Source: Cepaea nemoralis (taxonomy: Eukaryota > Mollusca > Gastropoda > Stylommatophora > Helicidae). Taken from it: a stretch of 64,000 nt of DNA. Every line of letters begins with the position of its first letter. Positions within the stretch are counted from its first letter, which is position 1. Location: NCBI GenBank assembly GCA_014155875.1, contig JACEFZ010017671.1, positions 341,001 to 405,000 of the forward strand, given 5' to 3'. The position numbers and the translations under genes were made by a program. This document shows, piece after piece, positions 11,801-23,599 of this stretch. A model generated the notes under the pieces. It was not told where the DNA came from and ran no database searches. It worked only from the letters and a program-made list of their open reading frames with translations.

Positions 11801-12425
11801 AGCATAGATAGGATCATAGTTGTTAGAGCATAGGATCATAGTTGTTAGAGAATAGGATCATAGTTGTTAGAGCATAGATAAGGTAATAGTTGTTAGAGCA
11901 TAGATAAGGTAATAGTTGTTAGAATATAGATAGGATCATAGTTGTTAGAGCATAGGATCATAGTTGTTAGAGAATAGGATCATAGTTGTTAGAGCATAGG
12001 ATCATAGTTGTTAGAGAATAGGATCATAGTTGTTAGAGCATTGGATCATAGTTGTTAGAGAATAGGATCATAGTTGTTAGAGAATAGGATCATAGTTGTT
12101 AGAGAATACGATCATAGTTGTTAGAGAATAGGATCATAGTTGTTAGAGCATAGGATCATAGTTGTTAGAGAATAGGAACATAGTTGTTGGAGCATAGATA
12201 AGGTAATAGTTGTTGGAGCATAGACAGGATCGTAGTTGTTAGAGCATAGGATCATAGTTGTTAGAGCAGTAGATCATAGTTGTTAGAGCACTGAATCATA
12301 GTCGTTAGCGCACTGGATCATAGTTGTTAGCGCACTAAATCATAGTTGTTAGAGTACTGGATCATAGTTGTTAGCGCACTGAGTCATAGCTGCTAGGGAA
12401 TTGGTAGTTGTCGTAAGGGCGCTGG
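8807..12425. repeat. Satellite array of 22-bp and 26-bp units
   Basis: About 150 tandem units. Three variants dominate in order: 22-bp units with GAGCACTGGATCATAG (8820-9360), a mixed block where 26-bp units with GCATAGATAGGATCATAG alternate with 22-bp units (9360-10860), and 22-bp units with GAGAATAGGATCATAG (10860-12290). Nearly every unit ends ATAGTTGTTAGAG and contains GATC. No long reading frame survives, because TAG recurs in every unit. Confidence 0.97.
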
Positions 12426-12597
12426 ATCATAGACGTTCGAGGACATGACAATGGTCCCTAGATCACATAATCGTAGTCGTTAGATCGCATGATCCTAGTC
12501 GTTAGATTACGCGATCACAGTCGTTAGATTACGTGATCGCAGTCGTTAGATTACGTGATCACAGTCGTTAGATTACGCGATAACAGTCGTTAGATTC
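12426..12597. repeat. Decayed right edge of the satellite, 22-bp period retained
   Basis: Units change to GATTACGTGATCACAGTCG plus TTA, still at 22-bp spacing (at least five units between 12485 and 12597). GATC and GTCGTTAGA remain alignable with the main array. Confidence 0.8.
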
Positions 12598-12621
12598 ATA
12601 TTCATGCGTGTACATCTGGTG

Positions 12622-12830
12622 ATACATACAGACAAACCGTTATGAAACCCTTGGAAATGTTCTGGCCATGTATAATGACACACCGTTATGAACACTGTTC
12701 TGGCCATGCATATAGGCAAACCGTTATGAACATGTAGAAATGTTATGGCCACGCATACAGACAAAGCGTTATGAACATTTGGAAATATTCTGGCCATGCA
12801 CACAGATAAACCGTTATGAATATTTGGATA
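12622..12830. repeat. About 51-bp minisatellite, 4-5 copies
   Basis: Repeated blocks contain AAACCGTTATGAACA, GGAAATGTTCTGGCCATGCA and ATACAGAC. Copies differ by several substitutions and small indels. Confidence 0.8.
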
Positions 12831-12897
12831 CGTAATAACGTATCAGGTCAATCACACCGAAATTTTACACAATCAGGACAACTGAGTGCGCTTCCAG

Positions 12898-12962
12898 AAA
12901 AAAAAAAAACAACCTGTCTACATCTCTCTGTCTCCTCCCCTTCCCCCCCCCCCCCCCCCCCG
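12898..12962. repeat. Poly-A and poly-C tracts
   Basis: A run of about eleven A, a C/T-rich stretch, then about twenty C. Bases 12963-13340 show no gene. Confidence 0.9.
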
Positions 12963-13339
12963 CCCAGTTTCCAGCCACTCATTCTTGAGAAATTAACGTG
13001 CCCCTCTGGAACGAAACAAAGTTATCAGTTCACGTCAGTTCCGATAATTATCATTCTACCCCGGACACGCCTACGCGCGCCCATCATAGTCAACGACTAT
13101 GATCATCAGCTCTAAACACAGCGTTCGTGAACTAACCATTATCATCATGAGCCCTGACGACTCGGCCCCATCATCAGCGTGCAGCGACTAACTGTGCCAG
13201 CTCCATGTTGATTGACGAGCCTCATCCTGCGCTTGGTGTGCTGCTCTGTTTTGGCCACGCCGATCTCCACTCTGTATGTGTCAAACAACGACTCTGTGTG
13301 TGTCAAACGACGCACACTGATTAGAGAATGGATCACCCA

Positions 13340-13435
13340 AACACGAGAATTAGCCGATAATCTTTACTAGAACAACATCACTAGTAACACAATAGACCCT
13401 ATGGCTAAAGCCTTCGTCAGCACAGGAAAAAAAAT
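13340..13435 (-). other. Possible Penelope-like 3' remnant with a CTGACGA hairpin
   Basis: On the minus strand CTGACGA is followed by AGGC-TTT-AGCC, a perfect 4-bp stem, at the place where a hammerhead ribozyme would carry helix II. The expected following GAAA reads ATAG, so a ribozyme core is not intact. No reverse transcriptase flanks it. Identification as a transposon end is weak. Confidence 0.3.
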
Positions 13436-13729
13436 ACAACCGACACAACTACATCAAAACACTACATGAAAATATAAATATAAAAGTAACGTATTTGTAT
13501 GCTTGTGGTGGATGACACGTCTTTCAATGAATCCGCGTGTATGATTCCAATAAAGTGAAATATTCCACTGATTAGAGAAATGACGTATATCTAGGCTAGA
13601 TTTTGGAACATGTTGTGTTGAGGAATATACTCTAAAACTTACAATCTGGCAAGCTTGATTTGTGTGTGTGATTGGAAAAGGTGGGGCGGGGGTGTGTAAT
13701 GAGCAAGAGGAAGACACTGACAGATAAAT

Positions 13730-13795
13730 ATATACTTGGCTTGGCCAAATGGTAGAATGATGACACGAAAACAGGCTTGATTCAAGCCTGTGGTG
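13730..13795 (+). other. tRNA-like SINE head, weak
   Basis: TGGCCAAATGG resembles an A box and GATTCAAGC a B box, about 33 bases apart. No cloverleaf could be drawn with confidence, so not called a tRNA gene. The remainder of 13436-14238 shows nothing else. Confidence 0.3.
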
Positions 13796-14240
13796 ATTTG
13801 TGAAATAGCAAACTATGATCCCACACTATTATAGGCATGGAATTTAGGAACGATAACGGTGGTGATGATAATTATGGCGGTGATGACGATATGAATATTA
13901 TCTCCTGACAATATACAGTTAAGCTTGTCTTGTTTGTAGCGAGTCCACAACATAGCAGTTCTTTCTAAAAGCTATGTAATCTGTATCGTTATTATTGTTT
14001 ATATTGAAACATCTGTTTGTATGAGTGCATGTTTCTTGTTTGTGTGCTGACGGAGAATGCAGCCGCAGCTGCTATTACGTCACTTGTGGTTGTGTTCTAG
14101 TGAAGATGGTCATTTCTGCTTCTCCATTTCGCAATTCACTTTATTGCATAATATAGACTACACTGAGCATGCCACGGGTTTCCTTATATGACTGGGCACA
14201 TTCAGACATACGGTCGGACGAACAGAAAGACAAAGGTACG

Positions 14241-14242
14241 GC

Positions 14243-14320
<78 letters not shown>
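14241..14320. repeat. (CAGA)n / (CAGG)n microsatellite
   Basis: Pure tetranucleotide repeat with a switch from CAGA to CAGG halfway. Frames across it in both directions are artefacts. Confidence 0.95.
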
Positions 14321-15824
14321 ACTTAGAGACACACACCGACAACCAGAGACCCAGTCCCATACATAGATGGGTGTACAAACTTACATTTTCACATATTGTA
14401 TATATCTACTTGTCGGATATATTGTTTTGGGGACAACCCCAAAGAGAGAAAGGATACTAAGTTCCTCTTTCTTAATGTGATCCTACCCGTTATAGATAAT
14501 TAAGCTAGCACTAGCTCAAATGCTTGACTTAATATATACAGTTTCGGAGAACCAAGGAATTCTTCCAGGGAACAATGTAAAGTTTCCTGAAGGCCAACCC
14601 TATCTTGTAGGGGGGTTCCTTGCCTCTCTTCTCTCAGCTAATTAATTAATATCTAGGATTATTAATTAAAACAATTTTACTACGACAAGAAAAACACTCA
14701 ATAAATGACAAGACCTCATTTTTATGATTTAATAAACATAAACTTGGTTTTTGAACATTGCATTTAAAAAATACAATCTCATGTAATACAATAAGGACAT
14801 ATACATCTATCTATAACTATACATCATTGATGTGCCAAATATAAGGTTTATATCCTCAGCTATATCCTTTCAATTACATGTACTGCTCATCTTCTACTGG
14901 CATGTGTAATTAATCTGAAAAAAAAAAGAACTGTTTACACTCTGGTTTATCCACTTCCAGGTTTGTGGGTCTCTTGTAGCAATCAGTCAATGACTATATG
15001 TTATTTATTCTTAGTGTTGATCTGTTTCAGGTCTGAGAAGAATATTGGCTCTAGTTCTCCCCTTTTCAGGTTCATGAATATTATCTATGTTACATGTCCT
15101 TCATGGATAGGGTAGAATCTTGCAGGTGAATAGCTTTCTGCACTACTCTATCAAGGACGTCACTCAAATGAGCTGCTCCGCTCTGTCAGGGTGCTTCACT
15201 CAACAAGGTGCTCACTCAACAAGCTGCTACATTCACAAAGTCAGGTATGGATCTAGCTGGATCTAGATTTCAGCAATCAACATACATCTAATCATATCCT
15301 CCATATGACATTAGAAATAAAATGTTGTAAACTCCTAAGACCACAACAAATGAAATCAATAAAATGAATCTTGTTCCTAGAGAAAATTAACATAGGAGAA
15401 AGATAGTCTTGGTGTTCTCAATTAGTTATGATCAACATAATTGCTTGCTCTCCATCCAATCTTCCTTTATAAGGTGTTCAATGTTCAGACTAGCAGAAGT
15501 GCAGTTTCATATTCACCTATGCCTGTCATCAGGGTCTACAGGTTGAGTAATACCTTGATTGATTTGGAATTTGACAACTATGTTCTCCATCATCTTATCT
15601 ACCTAGTTATTTTCTCTGCATCTTCTTCCATTAAAGAAAAAGGGTCTCATACATTAAGGGGTTGTTAAATCATTCCCCATTGCAATGAGTAGTTAGTTAT
15701 AAACAATGTAAGTATATTATGGTATCCATTCTGGTATAGTGTTCAGGTGAATTATTTTCTAATCAAAAGTTTTAAGGCGAGTATATTCCCTCATCTTCAC
15801 CATGTCTGTAATATGCTTGTAATT

Positions 15825-15891
15825 CATGTATCATCATCATCATTCTCATTATTATCATCATCATTATCATAACAATCATCATCTTCATTAG

Positions 15892-15927
<36 letters not shown>

Positions 15928-15945
15928 TGTTATTACATTCATCAT
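15825..15945. repeat. Imperfect (ATC)n microsatellite
   Basis: ATC/ATT trinucleotides; the methionine-rich minus-strand frame over it is spurious. Confidence 0.9.
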
Positions 15946-16014
15946 CCTCATTATCCTTACAATCATTAGGACCTAAACCATATGTTGTAACAGGAGTAAA
16001 ACAAAATATAAAGT

Positions 16015-16140
16015 AGGGTCTTGCTTAAGACACAAAACCAGATCTTTGTAGTATACGTGATATGTAATATATGTTGTGTCGTGCTTAGGGCACAAAACTA
16101 GATTATGGTAACCTGAGTGATATTTAATACAAAGTGGTGC
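16015..16140. repeat. About 60-bp tandem duplication
   Basis: Two adjacent diverged copies: TCTTGCTTAAGACACAAAAC at 16019 and GTCGTGCTTAGGGCACAAAA at 16079, both followed by an AGAT and a GTGATAT segment. Confidence 0.65.
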
Positions 16141-16439
16141 CATGGGTCGGAGTGCACTAAATTATTACTTAGCGTATGGGTAATGCCAAACATGTTCTTT
16201 TGTGATAGACAGGACATTACACATCAAAGTTGCCTTCTATCATGAGATTGATTGCTAGCTTATACTCCTTCTTAACATGTTACTTCATCTCACTCATTTT
16301 CCTCATTCAACAGACATAATATTCATATATGCATGGATGATCATTCATTTCACTCATTCATCAGAAATCATTCTCATACTAGCATGTAAGATAAGTAATT
16401 ATACTTATGTGATTTCCCAGTGCTAACTTTAAATGTTAA

Positions 16440-16680
16440 CATCATTGGCATCACAATGAAATCTTAATCATTCCCCAATCATTCACAAGACACAATCATA
16501 TCTGTACGGGTGACAATTAAGCATTTGTATGTGCTTTACATATGATAAATTCACAGATTCAACACGAATGACATTACAATGGAATCTCAATCATCCCCCA
16601 TCATTCATCAGACACAATCATATCTGTATGGATGACAATCAGTCATACTGATGTGGTTCACAAATGATACATTCCCATCT
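16440..16680. repeat. Diverged ~122-bp tandem repeat
   Basis: Two good copies share CAATCATTCCCC-type, GACACAATCATATCTGTA and GGGTGACAAT segments about 122 bases apart; weaker traces continue to about 17000. Confidence 0.55.
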
Positions 16681-18044
16681 GTTTAACAATAGTGAAATCA
16701 CACACAATCACCACAGGCATGCTCTCTTCAATGACATAGACGTGTGTGATCATTAGGCATACTTACCAGATTCACAAAGGATGATTCTTCATGTTTAGCA
16801 ATAATGAAATTACACATGGATCCCCATATGCTCTCATCAAATACATATATTTATCTGATATACCCAATATACATTCATTCATCATGCATCATAACCACAC
16901 TTGCAAGGCGGTTGATTGGGTATTATTATGTGTCTCACAAATGGCAAATCCACATGTTAAAAACAATGAAAATACATTTGACTCACAACATGGGTGCTGT
17001 CACCAACCACACAAAATTATGATACATATAGAAATCTATTTAATCTCATGTGCTCATGTACTTTTCTCTTACACATTACACTAATTTATCTTACCAGTGA
17101 TAGCAAATGTAAAATAGTTTCTTTTACTGAACTAAGTATTCTTAGCTTCCTAAACGTTAAGTTACTCACTGACTTCTAAATCACTGCTGATTGAGTTTAA
17201 CTACTTAAGAAATAAAATGTACAACTTAGATCTAATGCTTACACATTAAATAAGTTGTTTGACTGAGAGAAACAGAAACTCACTGGTTTATCCTAATGTA
17301 GTTTATCCATGACTATGATAACTGAATATAATATTTAGTTTCTACTAAATTAATTTCTTAAGGACTAATCACGCGGTTTACAACATACTGACTCACCGCT
17401 TTCTACTTTGAAAAGGGATCACTGACAGACGTCATTTAAAATATGCATTGTGCTTACCTTCATGTTGATCTCATGGCTTCACGACACATCGACATCAGGT
17501 TTGAAGATCTGCCTTGGATTCGTTTTCCCTAATGCGATGTCTTTGTTGGCTGAGGCTTTCCTCCTCTTATTAATCAAACTATATTATATTTTACTATTCG
17601 ACTGGGAGGGTGCTCTCACTCCAGCATATGCATCTGATCTTCCTGCCTCGTGTGTGTGGGTTGGTGAAAAACAGGCCGTGTTCCGGTCGTTTGTCTTTTT
17701 ATGTAACTTTTCCCTCCATGTGTTTGCTATCACTTCGAACCTGGGTCTGTTGTTGTAAATTTAGGATGTTAGAAGCGGGTAACAAACCAACACTGTTGCG
17801 GTGCTAATGTTGAATGTTATTACGAGGAATATTCACAGCGACGTTGACGGCTTGTGAAAATATATCACACTACTCAGAGACGCACAAAAACACAAATGAA
17901 TAATAAATATATGGGTATGTAATCTTATATTGTCCTCACTTAAAACATACAGATGCCTTATATAGACGTAGCTCTCCTTGGAGTCATGATCAGCCGTTGG
18001 TTTACGCCATCAAGATTGTGGGTTCGTTTTAACACTCCTTCATT

Positions 18045-19445
18045 ATGTTCTATACATCCATCATGTGCCATGCCGATAAGCGTGGGTCTTCATGTTCTGC
18101 CATCTCACTCGATCACCAGAGTCATGGATCAGCTTTGTGTTCCTGTCTCAACCATGCCACGTGGCCAAGCCATCCAGGTATTTACTTCTCGGTCTTCCCC
18201 TTGGTCTCTTCCTTTCGAACTTGTCACTAAGTTCTCCAAGTCATTTCTTGTCATAACATGAGAAAAAATTTTGACTGTCTACGTCTAATGTTTCTAATCA
18301 GTTTACGATCTTCATTTGTTTCTTGAAGGACTTGTTCATTAGTTTTTCTGTCTGCCCATGGTATTCTTTGCATTTTCCTCAGAAACCACATTTACAGAGC
18401 CATCAGATGTTTTTCAGCTTGACTGCTCATTGTCCACGCTTCACATCCATACAAAAGTACAGGTTCTATGTAGCACTTCAACACACTTTTTCTCGTTTCG
18501 ATTGATATCTTTTCATTGGTCATTATGTTTTTCATCTTGCAAAAGGCTACCTTTGCAATGGCAATTCTTGTTCTAATCTCTTCAAAGCATCTGCCGTCAG
18601 ATGTTATGAATGTTCCGAGATAACTGTACCGATTAACTTGCTTAGGAATATGCCCATTTACTTGTATATCAATCACATTCTGGTATTTTTTCCTTCCCAG
18701 TGACAGCCATAATCGTGTCTTCTTACTATTCAATTCTAATCCTAGTTGCTCACTTTGTGCAACAACCGCATCTACTTAATGTCGCAGGTCCTGTTCATTG
18801 TCTGCAATCAAGACTGTATCATCCGCATACCTAGTGCTATTGATGTATCTTCCTCCAATGTTGATTATTTCAATATCTTCTATATTTCTGAAAATATTTT
18901 CACTGTACAGGGAAAAAAGACCTGGAGAAATTACACATCCCTGTCTCACACCTCTCTTGGCTGATATTGACCTACTTCATTATCAATTCTGATGGCAGTT
19001 TGTTGTTTCCAATACATGTTTTTTTACAAGTCTAAGGTCTTTTCCATCAATTTGTAGATCTTCAATCATCCTTATCATGTCAACATGTCTCACTTTATCG
19101 AAAGCTTTTTTGTGGTCAATAAAGCAAAGATATAGATCTTTGTCTAGTTCTATAGAACGTTCAATTACCTCTCTTAGTATATACACTTCATTTACTGTAC
19201 CATTGCGTTCTACAAACCCACATTGTTCTTCTCCTATTTCGAGTTGTATTTTCTTCCTAACTCTTTGCATGATAACTCTTAGCAAAATCTTTGTGATGAG
19301 GCCCATTATACTAATTGTTCGATATTGATCACATTCCAATGCGCCTGATTTCTTCGGGATTGCAATAAATATAAAATTACATAATTCAAGAGGTATATCT
19401 CCAGTATCATATATTGCTTTCAGCAGTTTGGTGACGAACTCATTC
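18045..19445 (-). pseudogene. RTE-like family A, RT to 3' end, 5' truncated
   Basis: The minus strand encodes FIDHKKAFDKVRHVDM (about 19090-19140), an intact YADDTVLIADN (about 18818), LGTFITSDGRCFEEI, RKSVLKCYIEPVLLYGCEAWTM, KHLMAL and the C-terminal tail to about 18060. Stops and shifts split it; for example, a TAA follows NEQDLRH. The endonuclease is absent. The truncated 5' end abuts a SINE-C copy. Related copies: 1835, 21205, 42586, 52385. Confidence 0.85.
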
Positions 19446-19590
19446 TGTTCACGAGTGATAATTTTTCGGAGACCCGTGAGGGACGTCGCTAAAGCTTCGA
19501 AGTTCGTGCTCTGCGCAACCGTTGGCAGGCCGTTCTAGGAAAAAAAGACAGGTCTATATGGGATAGACGCCAGTGCAGTAAAGTCGTTTC
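19446..19590 (+). mobile_element. SINE-C fragment
   Basis: Aligns with 30520-30685: GTTCACGAGTG, GTCGCT, GTTCGTGCTCTGCGC, AAAAAAGACAG and ATATGGGATA in the same order. The tRNA head is missing. Bases 19591-20020 show nothing I recognise. Confidence 0.65.
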
Positions 19591-20024
19591 TCTCTCTTGT
19601 CTTTAACCTCTTTTAACTTGATATAGAATTGAGATGGAAATCCCGTTTGAAAATAGCGATGTATTGACGGAGATTCTAAGCCAGTGGGACACAACTCAAG
19701 CAGGGGATCAAATTTGTTTGTATGGGTGATAACTCTTTTGTGAACCGTCAGGGTTGGAGTTATCTGTGGGAACTCTCCATTTCCTACAGCTGTTTCTTTG
19801 TTAGGAGACATCCAAGGAGGCTTGAAGTTAGGGGCATGGAGGGGCACGGGAATCGGGCTTGTCATTGTAGAATTTCTTGAATGAATCCTCTCCTGTAAAT
19901 GGGCTGTCCCTTCTGGACAATATCGTGGATAGAGACGGAATTTCTGCTCCTGCAAATTGTTTTACGCTGTGATAATATAAATTTATCTGTCCATTTATTT
20001 ATGGGTCTGTATGTGGCTCTTTAA

Positions 20025-20215
20025 ACTGGACACTCCTATAACATACAACTGTTGATGGGATGCGCCTATCAAATATTCTGAAAAGATGTTTTGGGCACTA
20101 TTATAAAATATTCTTAAACGTTTACTCGGGCATTCCCATATCATAAAATATTCTAAAGAGAATTTGTGGACACTATTATAAAATATATATCTTGTTACTC
20201 GGACACTCCTATATC
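20025..20215. repeat. Short ~70-bp tandem repeat
   Basis: The motifs GGACACTCCTATA, ACTATTATAAAATAT and TACTCGG recur two to three times with divergence. Confidence 0.5.
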
Positions 20216-20344
20216 ATCATCGTCATTATCGACTATTTTGTCCTGCTCATAACTTCCCCCCAAACAGGATTTGGAAAACCTCTCTTCATAGGCTAGACCC
20301 GTCCCTCTTGCTGTCATTTGCAAATGATGTGTCATATCGTGTAT

Positions 20345-20487
20345 CCATCCCCCCCCCCCCCCGTATAACCTTTACAGGACATCGCTGTCAACATCAGCAT
20401 CTACCGATTCTCGCGCAAGTCACGTTACTCACGAGAGTATACGGGATTACGGAGAAAGTCGTGTAGTTCCTAGATCAGGGAGACCTT
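20345..20487 (-). mobile_element. SINE-A with internal deletion
   Basis: Minus-strand SINE-A in which the middle of the body is lost: the 3' end (CCTTTACAGGACATCGC on plus) joins directly to the head (TACGAGAGTATACGGGATTA-type on plus, with substitutions). A poly-C tract precedes it. Confidence 0.65.
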
Positions 20488-20838
20488 TTGGTATAAAACT
20501 ATTTTCCGCTTCCCCTGAACATCTCCCTCCATAGTTATGTTTTTTTCTTAACATTCGTGTTGTATTACTAGCCCAAAATATTACATTTATCTCAATTCTA
20601 TTTGACTTAATAACCAGTCTTCTCCAATATTGAGATTTTGTGTCTTTTAGCTGAGTTGAATGTGCAACTCTCACATCCGAACGTTGCCTTAGGAAATATG
20701 ACCTCTCTGAGTACACTGACTTTTGTTGTTCGGTCTCTTCCAACCCATCGAGGATTTTGCAGGTCCTGACAAGATAACAACAGAGATGACAAAATCCTTA
20801 TACAGCTTTGGCAATAACACTATCACAGAATTATGTAA

Positions 20839-20839
<1 letters not shown>

Positions 20840-20933
<94 letters not shown>
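20840..20933. repeat. (TA)n microsatellite
   Basis: More than 90 bases of pure TA, self-complementary. Confidence 0.97.
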
Positions 20934-20936
<3 letters not shown>

Positions 20937-20957
20937 CTGGGTACATTCTCAAGGCCG

Positions 20958-21197
20958 GTATCCCGGGTGTAGGAGTTAGCGTCTTTATCCGTAATCCAGT
21001 ATATTCTCGTCAGTAACGTAGCTGCGCGAGAATCGGCAGCGGTTCGCGCTGTACTGGTAACTTAGAGAGGTATGTGAGACGGTCGCTCAGAAAACAATGG
21101 CAAACTACTGAGCGTGGTCTTGCCTAGTGCATCAACAACAGATGAAAAGTGTTAGTGTTGACTGGAACGTCCTGTAAGTGATTTGCAACATTTAAAA
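20958..21197 (+). mobile_element. SINE-A copy
   Basis: The head contains GTAGGAGTTAGCG and AGCGGTTCGCGCT (degenerate B box). The body contains GGTATGTGAGACGGTCGCTC, AAACAATGGCAAACTACTGA and GGAACGTCCTGTAAGTGATT. Confidence 0.7.
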
Positions 21198-21204
21198 AAA
21201 AAAA

Positions 21205-21497
21205 CATTTCCAAAGATTTGAAACCATCCATTTTCATCGCACTACCAAAGAATCGTAAACTGATTAGAGACATTAGACGCACACAGTCAAAAATTTTTGG
21301 GCATGTTATGAGAAGAAATGGATTGGAGAACTTGGTGACAACTGGCAAGATCGAAGGGAACAGACCAAGCAAATACCTGGATGGCTTGGCCACATGGCAT
21401 GGTCGAGACAGGAACACGGAGCTGATCCACAACTCTGGTGATCGAGTAAGATGGCAAAACATGACCGCCCACGCTTACCGGCATGGCACATGATAGA
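21205..21497 (+). pseudogene. RTE-like family A, best-preserved C-terminus
   Basis: An uninterrupted frame ends NRKLIRDIRRTQSKIFGHVM, RRNGLENLVTTGKIEGN, SKYLDGLATWHGRDRNTEL, HNSGDRVRWQNMTAHAYRHG plus T and stop. This is the C-terminal domain after the RT. A GATAGATGGATGGA tail follows, and the next element starts directly after it. Confidence 0.8.
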
Positions 21498-21579
21498 TGG
21501 ATGGACCAAAGAAGCCAAGGGCTGTTGATTGTGACGATTACAGAACTATTAGCTTAATGAACCATATAACTAAGATACT

Positions 21580-21833
21580 TTTGTTTGTTTGTTTGTTTGT
21601 TCGCATATCCTTTACAAGACATCGCTGTCAACATCAGCATCTTTCAGCTGATTGTTGATTTCTTGGCAAGATTACGCTCAGTAGTTTGCATTGTTTTTTG
21701 AGCGACCGGCTCAAATACCCCTTAAATTACCGACGCCGAGAGAACCGCTACCAATTCTCGCTCACGTCACGTTACTTACGAGAGTATACGGGATTACGGT
21801 GAAAGTCGTGTAACTCTTAGACCAGGGAGACCG
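21580..21833 (-). mobile_element. SINE-A inserted in family D LINE, 14-bp target duplication
   Basis: The flanking repeats ATAACTAAGATACT at 21566-21579 and 21834-21847 are identical. The insert is a full minus-strand SINE-A whose 3' end is the TTTG tract at the left boundary. Confidence 0.93.
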
Positions 21834-22657
21834 ATAACTAAGATACTACTCAAACAAAAACAACAACACACAAACAAACAACAGCGGCACACACAAAACA
21901 GCGGCGCAAAGAAAAAAACAAACAAACAAACAAACAACAGCGGCACCAGAGAAGCAATAATATATTTGAGGATGTTAATTGAAAAATACATAGAAGTTCA
22001 GAAAAATATACATGTCTATTCTATAGACTACAAGAAAGCTTTTGATAGAGTACAACATGAACGAATAACTACATGCCTTCAAGACATAGGAGTAGTAGAC
22101 GGAACGGACTTCAGACTTATTGGTAACTTGTACTGGGAACAACTGACGTCAATTAGATGCGGAAATAATTATTCGTCGCCTATAGAGATAAAAAGAGGAG
22201 TACGGCAGGGATGTGTACTGACCCCAAGCCTCTTCAACCTATACACAGAAGAATTTTTAAACAAGTCGAAATGCCCGGACTTAACATCGATGGAAGAATC
22301 ATAAAAAAAAATCTTAGATATGCTGACGATACCGTGTTACTAGCAGAAATCGAGCAATAGGTGCAAAACCTAGTGGAACAAATAAACAGACATAGTGCAG
22401 ACTGTGGCTTTGATTTAACATCCTAAAAACGAAAACTGCCATAATTAGCAATGAAACAGAAAAGTCATCAATGAACATCACAGTAAACGGGGAGATACTA
22501 GAAACAGTAACAAGCTTCTCCTATCTCGGATATGTAATAACAGATGACGGTAGAAGTGAAATAGAAATCAAAAAGAGAATAGGAATGGCCAAAAATGCTT
22601 TCAACAGCGATTTAAAAATGAGAATTGTCAAATGTTACGTATGCTATACGGTATATT

Positions 22658-22986
22658 GCTTGCTTGTGTTCGTTGGCTTGAGCTCCTACGCGAAGTCCTG
22701 TATATCGGATGAAGGCATCCTGTTGTCCAACATCAGTGTGATGTCATACAGGACCTGAGGTTTGCGTGAGTATCCGTTGTCCCATGTCTGGCTTATTGGT
22801 GTGCAGACTGGTGGTTCCTCGCCGTACAGGCAGACACTCTCCGACTTCGGAGGAATCGGCGATCCTATTGACTTTAGCCAGGAACCCGAAGGGACCTGTT
22901 GCCCAGGACGCTCGACGAGGACGCGTCAATAGGTCTTGGCCAGTATATAACCCGGCCCTGGTGCCTTGGAAACACCTCTGCGTCCC
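22658..22986. mobile_element. Unclassified 329-bp insertion with 12-bp target duplication
   Basis: ATACGGTATATT occurs at 22646-22657 and 22987-22998, and joining the outside restores the host LINE reading frame. The insert is GC-richer than its surroundings and unrelated to the other SINE families here. Long target duplications point to a LINE-mobilised SINE, but I see no convincing A/B box pair. Confidence 0.75.
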
Positions 22987-23599
22987 ATACGGTATATTCA
23001 ACACTATTGTATGGCGCGGAAGCCTGGACATTGAACAAGCAACTAGAAAATTAAATAGATGTCCTTTAGATGTGGATATACAGTCAAATCTGTCGCATTT
23101 AATAGAAACAGAAAAAATCAAATACAGAGGTTCCAGAGAATGAAAAAACAATTGATGACAGCAATAAAAAAGAGGCAAGTGAAATATTTCGGCAACGTTA
23201 AAAGACATAACACTCTTATAAAAACCATACTGGAAGGCAAGGTTGAGGGCTAGCGAGCAAGAGGTAGACAACGATTCAAGTGGGAATATAACATCAAGAG
23301 ATGGCCGAACATCAGCCTGACAGAATGTACAGCCAAGGCGAGAGACAGACAGTGTTGGAGATCCATTGCAGCCAACCGTTATTGTGGAGACGGCACCTGA
23401 TTGATTGATTGATTGATTGATTGATAAATCAGACACAGGCAATCAATTCTGTAGTTTATTGTCACGTTCTATAAAGGACATATGTCACATAAGGACATGT
23501 AGTTCACATAAAGCCAGCTGTGTTTTGTTATAACGCCTTGCCATAATTATTTTACAACAAATGTTGTATTCGTGACGTATCAAGGCATCTTTTGTGCAA

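Larger units (their letters stand above)
14440..17890. other. AT-rich non-coding block, no recognised gene
   Basis: About 3.4 kb with distinctly higher A+T than its neighbours and no frame over about 100 codons. It begins near a hairpin (TTTGGGGACAACCCCAAA, 14426-14443) and holds an ATC repeat, a two-copy ~60-bp repeat and a diverged ~122-bp repeat. It could be an intron, an LTR-element relic without coding capacity, or an old island; nothing decides between these. Confidence 0.5.
21498..23426 (+). pseudogene. RTE-like family D reverse transcriptase, carrying two later insertions
   Basis: RT motifs in order: PKKPRAVDCDDYRTISLMNH (from 21508), YSIDYKKAFDRVQHE (about 22017), GVRQGCVLTPSLFNLYTEE, a YADDTVLLAE catalytic site (about 22320), LGYVITDDGRSEIEIKKRI, YSTLLYGAEAWTLNKQLEN after an insertion, and VKYFGNVKRHNTLIKTILEG near the end. 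A TGAT repeat tail (23398-23426) closes it. Insertions at 21580-21833 and 22658-22986 interrupt it; with these removed the coding sense resumes. The stretch 21848-21940 is replaced by CAAA-rich low-complexity DNA. Confidence 0.85.

Noticed and set aside
8807..12425. Regular short repeats resembling a CRISPR array
   Set aside because: There are no unique spacers; units are contiguous 22/26-bp tandem repeats with point variants, and the surroundings are eukaryotic transposons.
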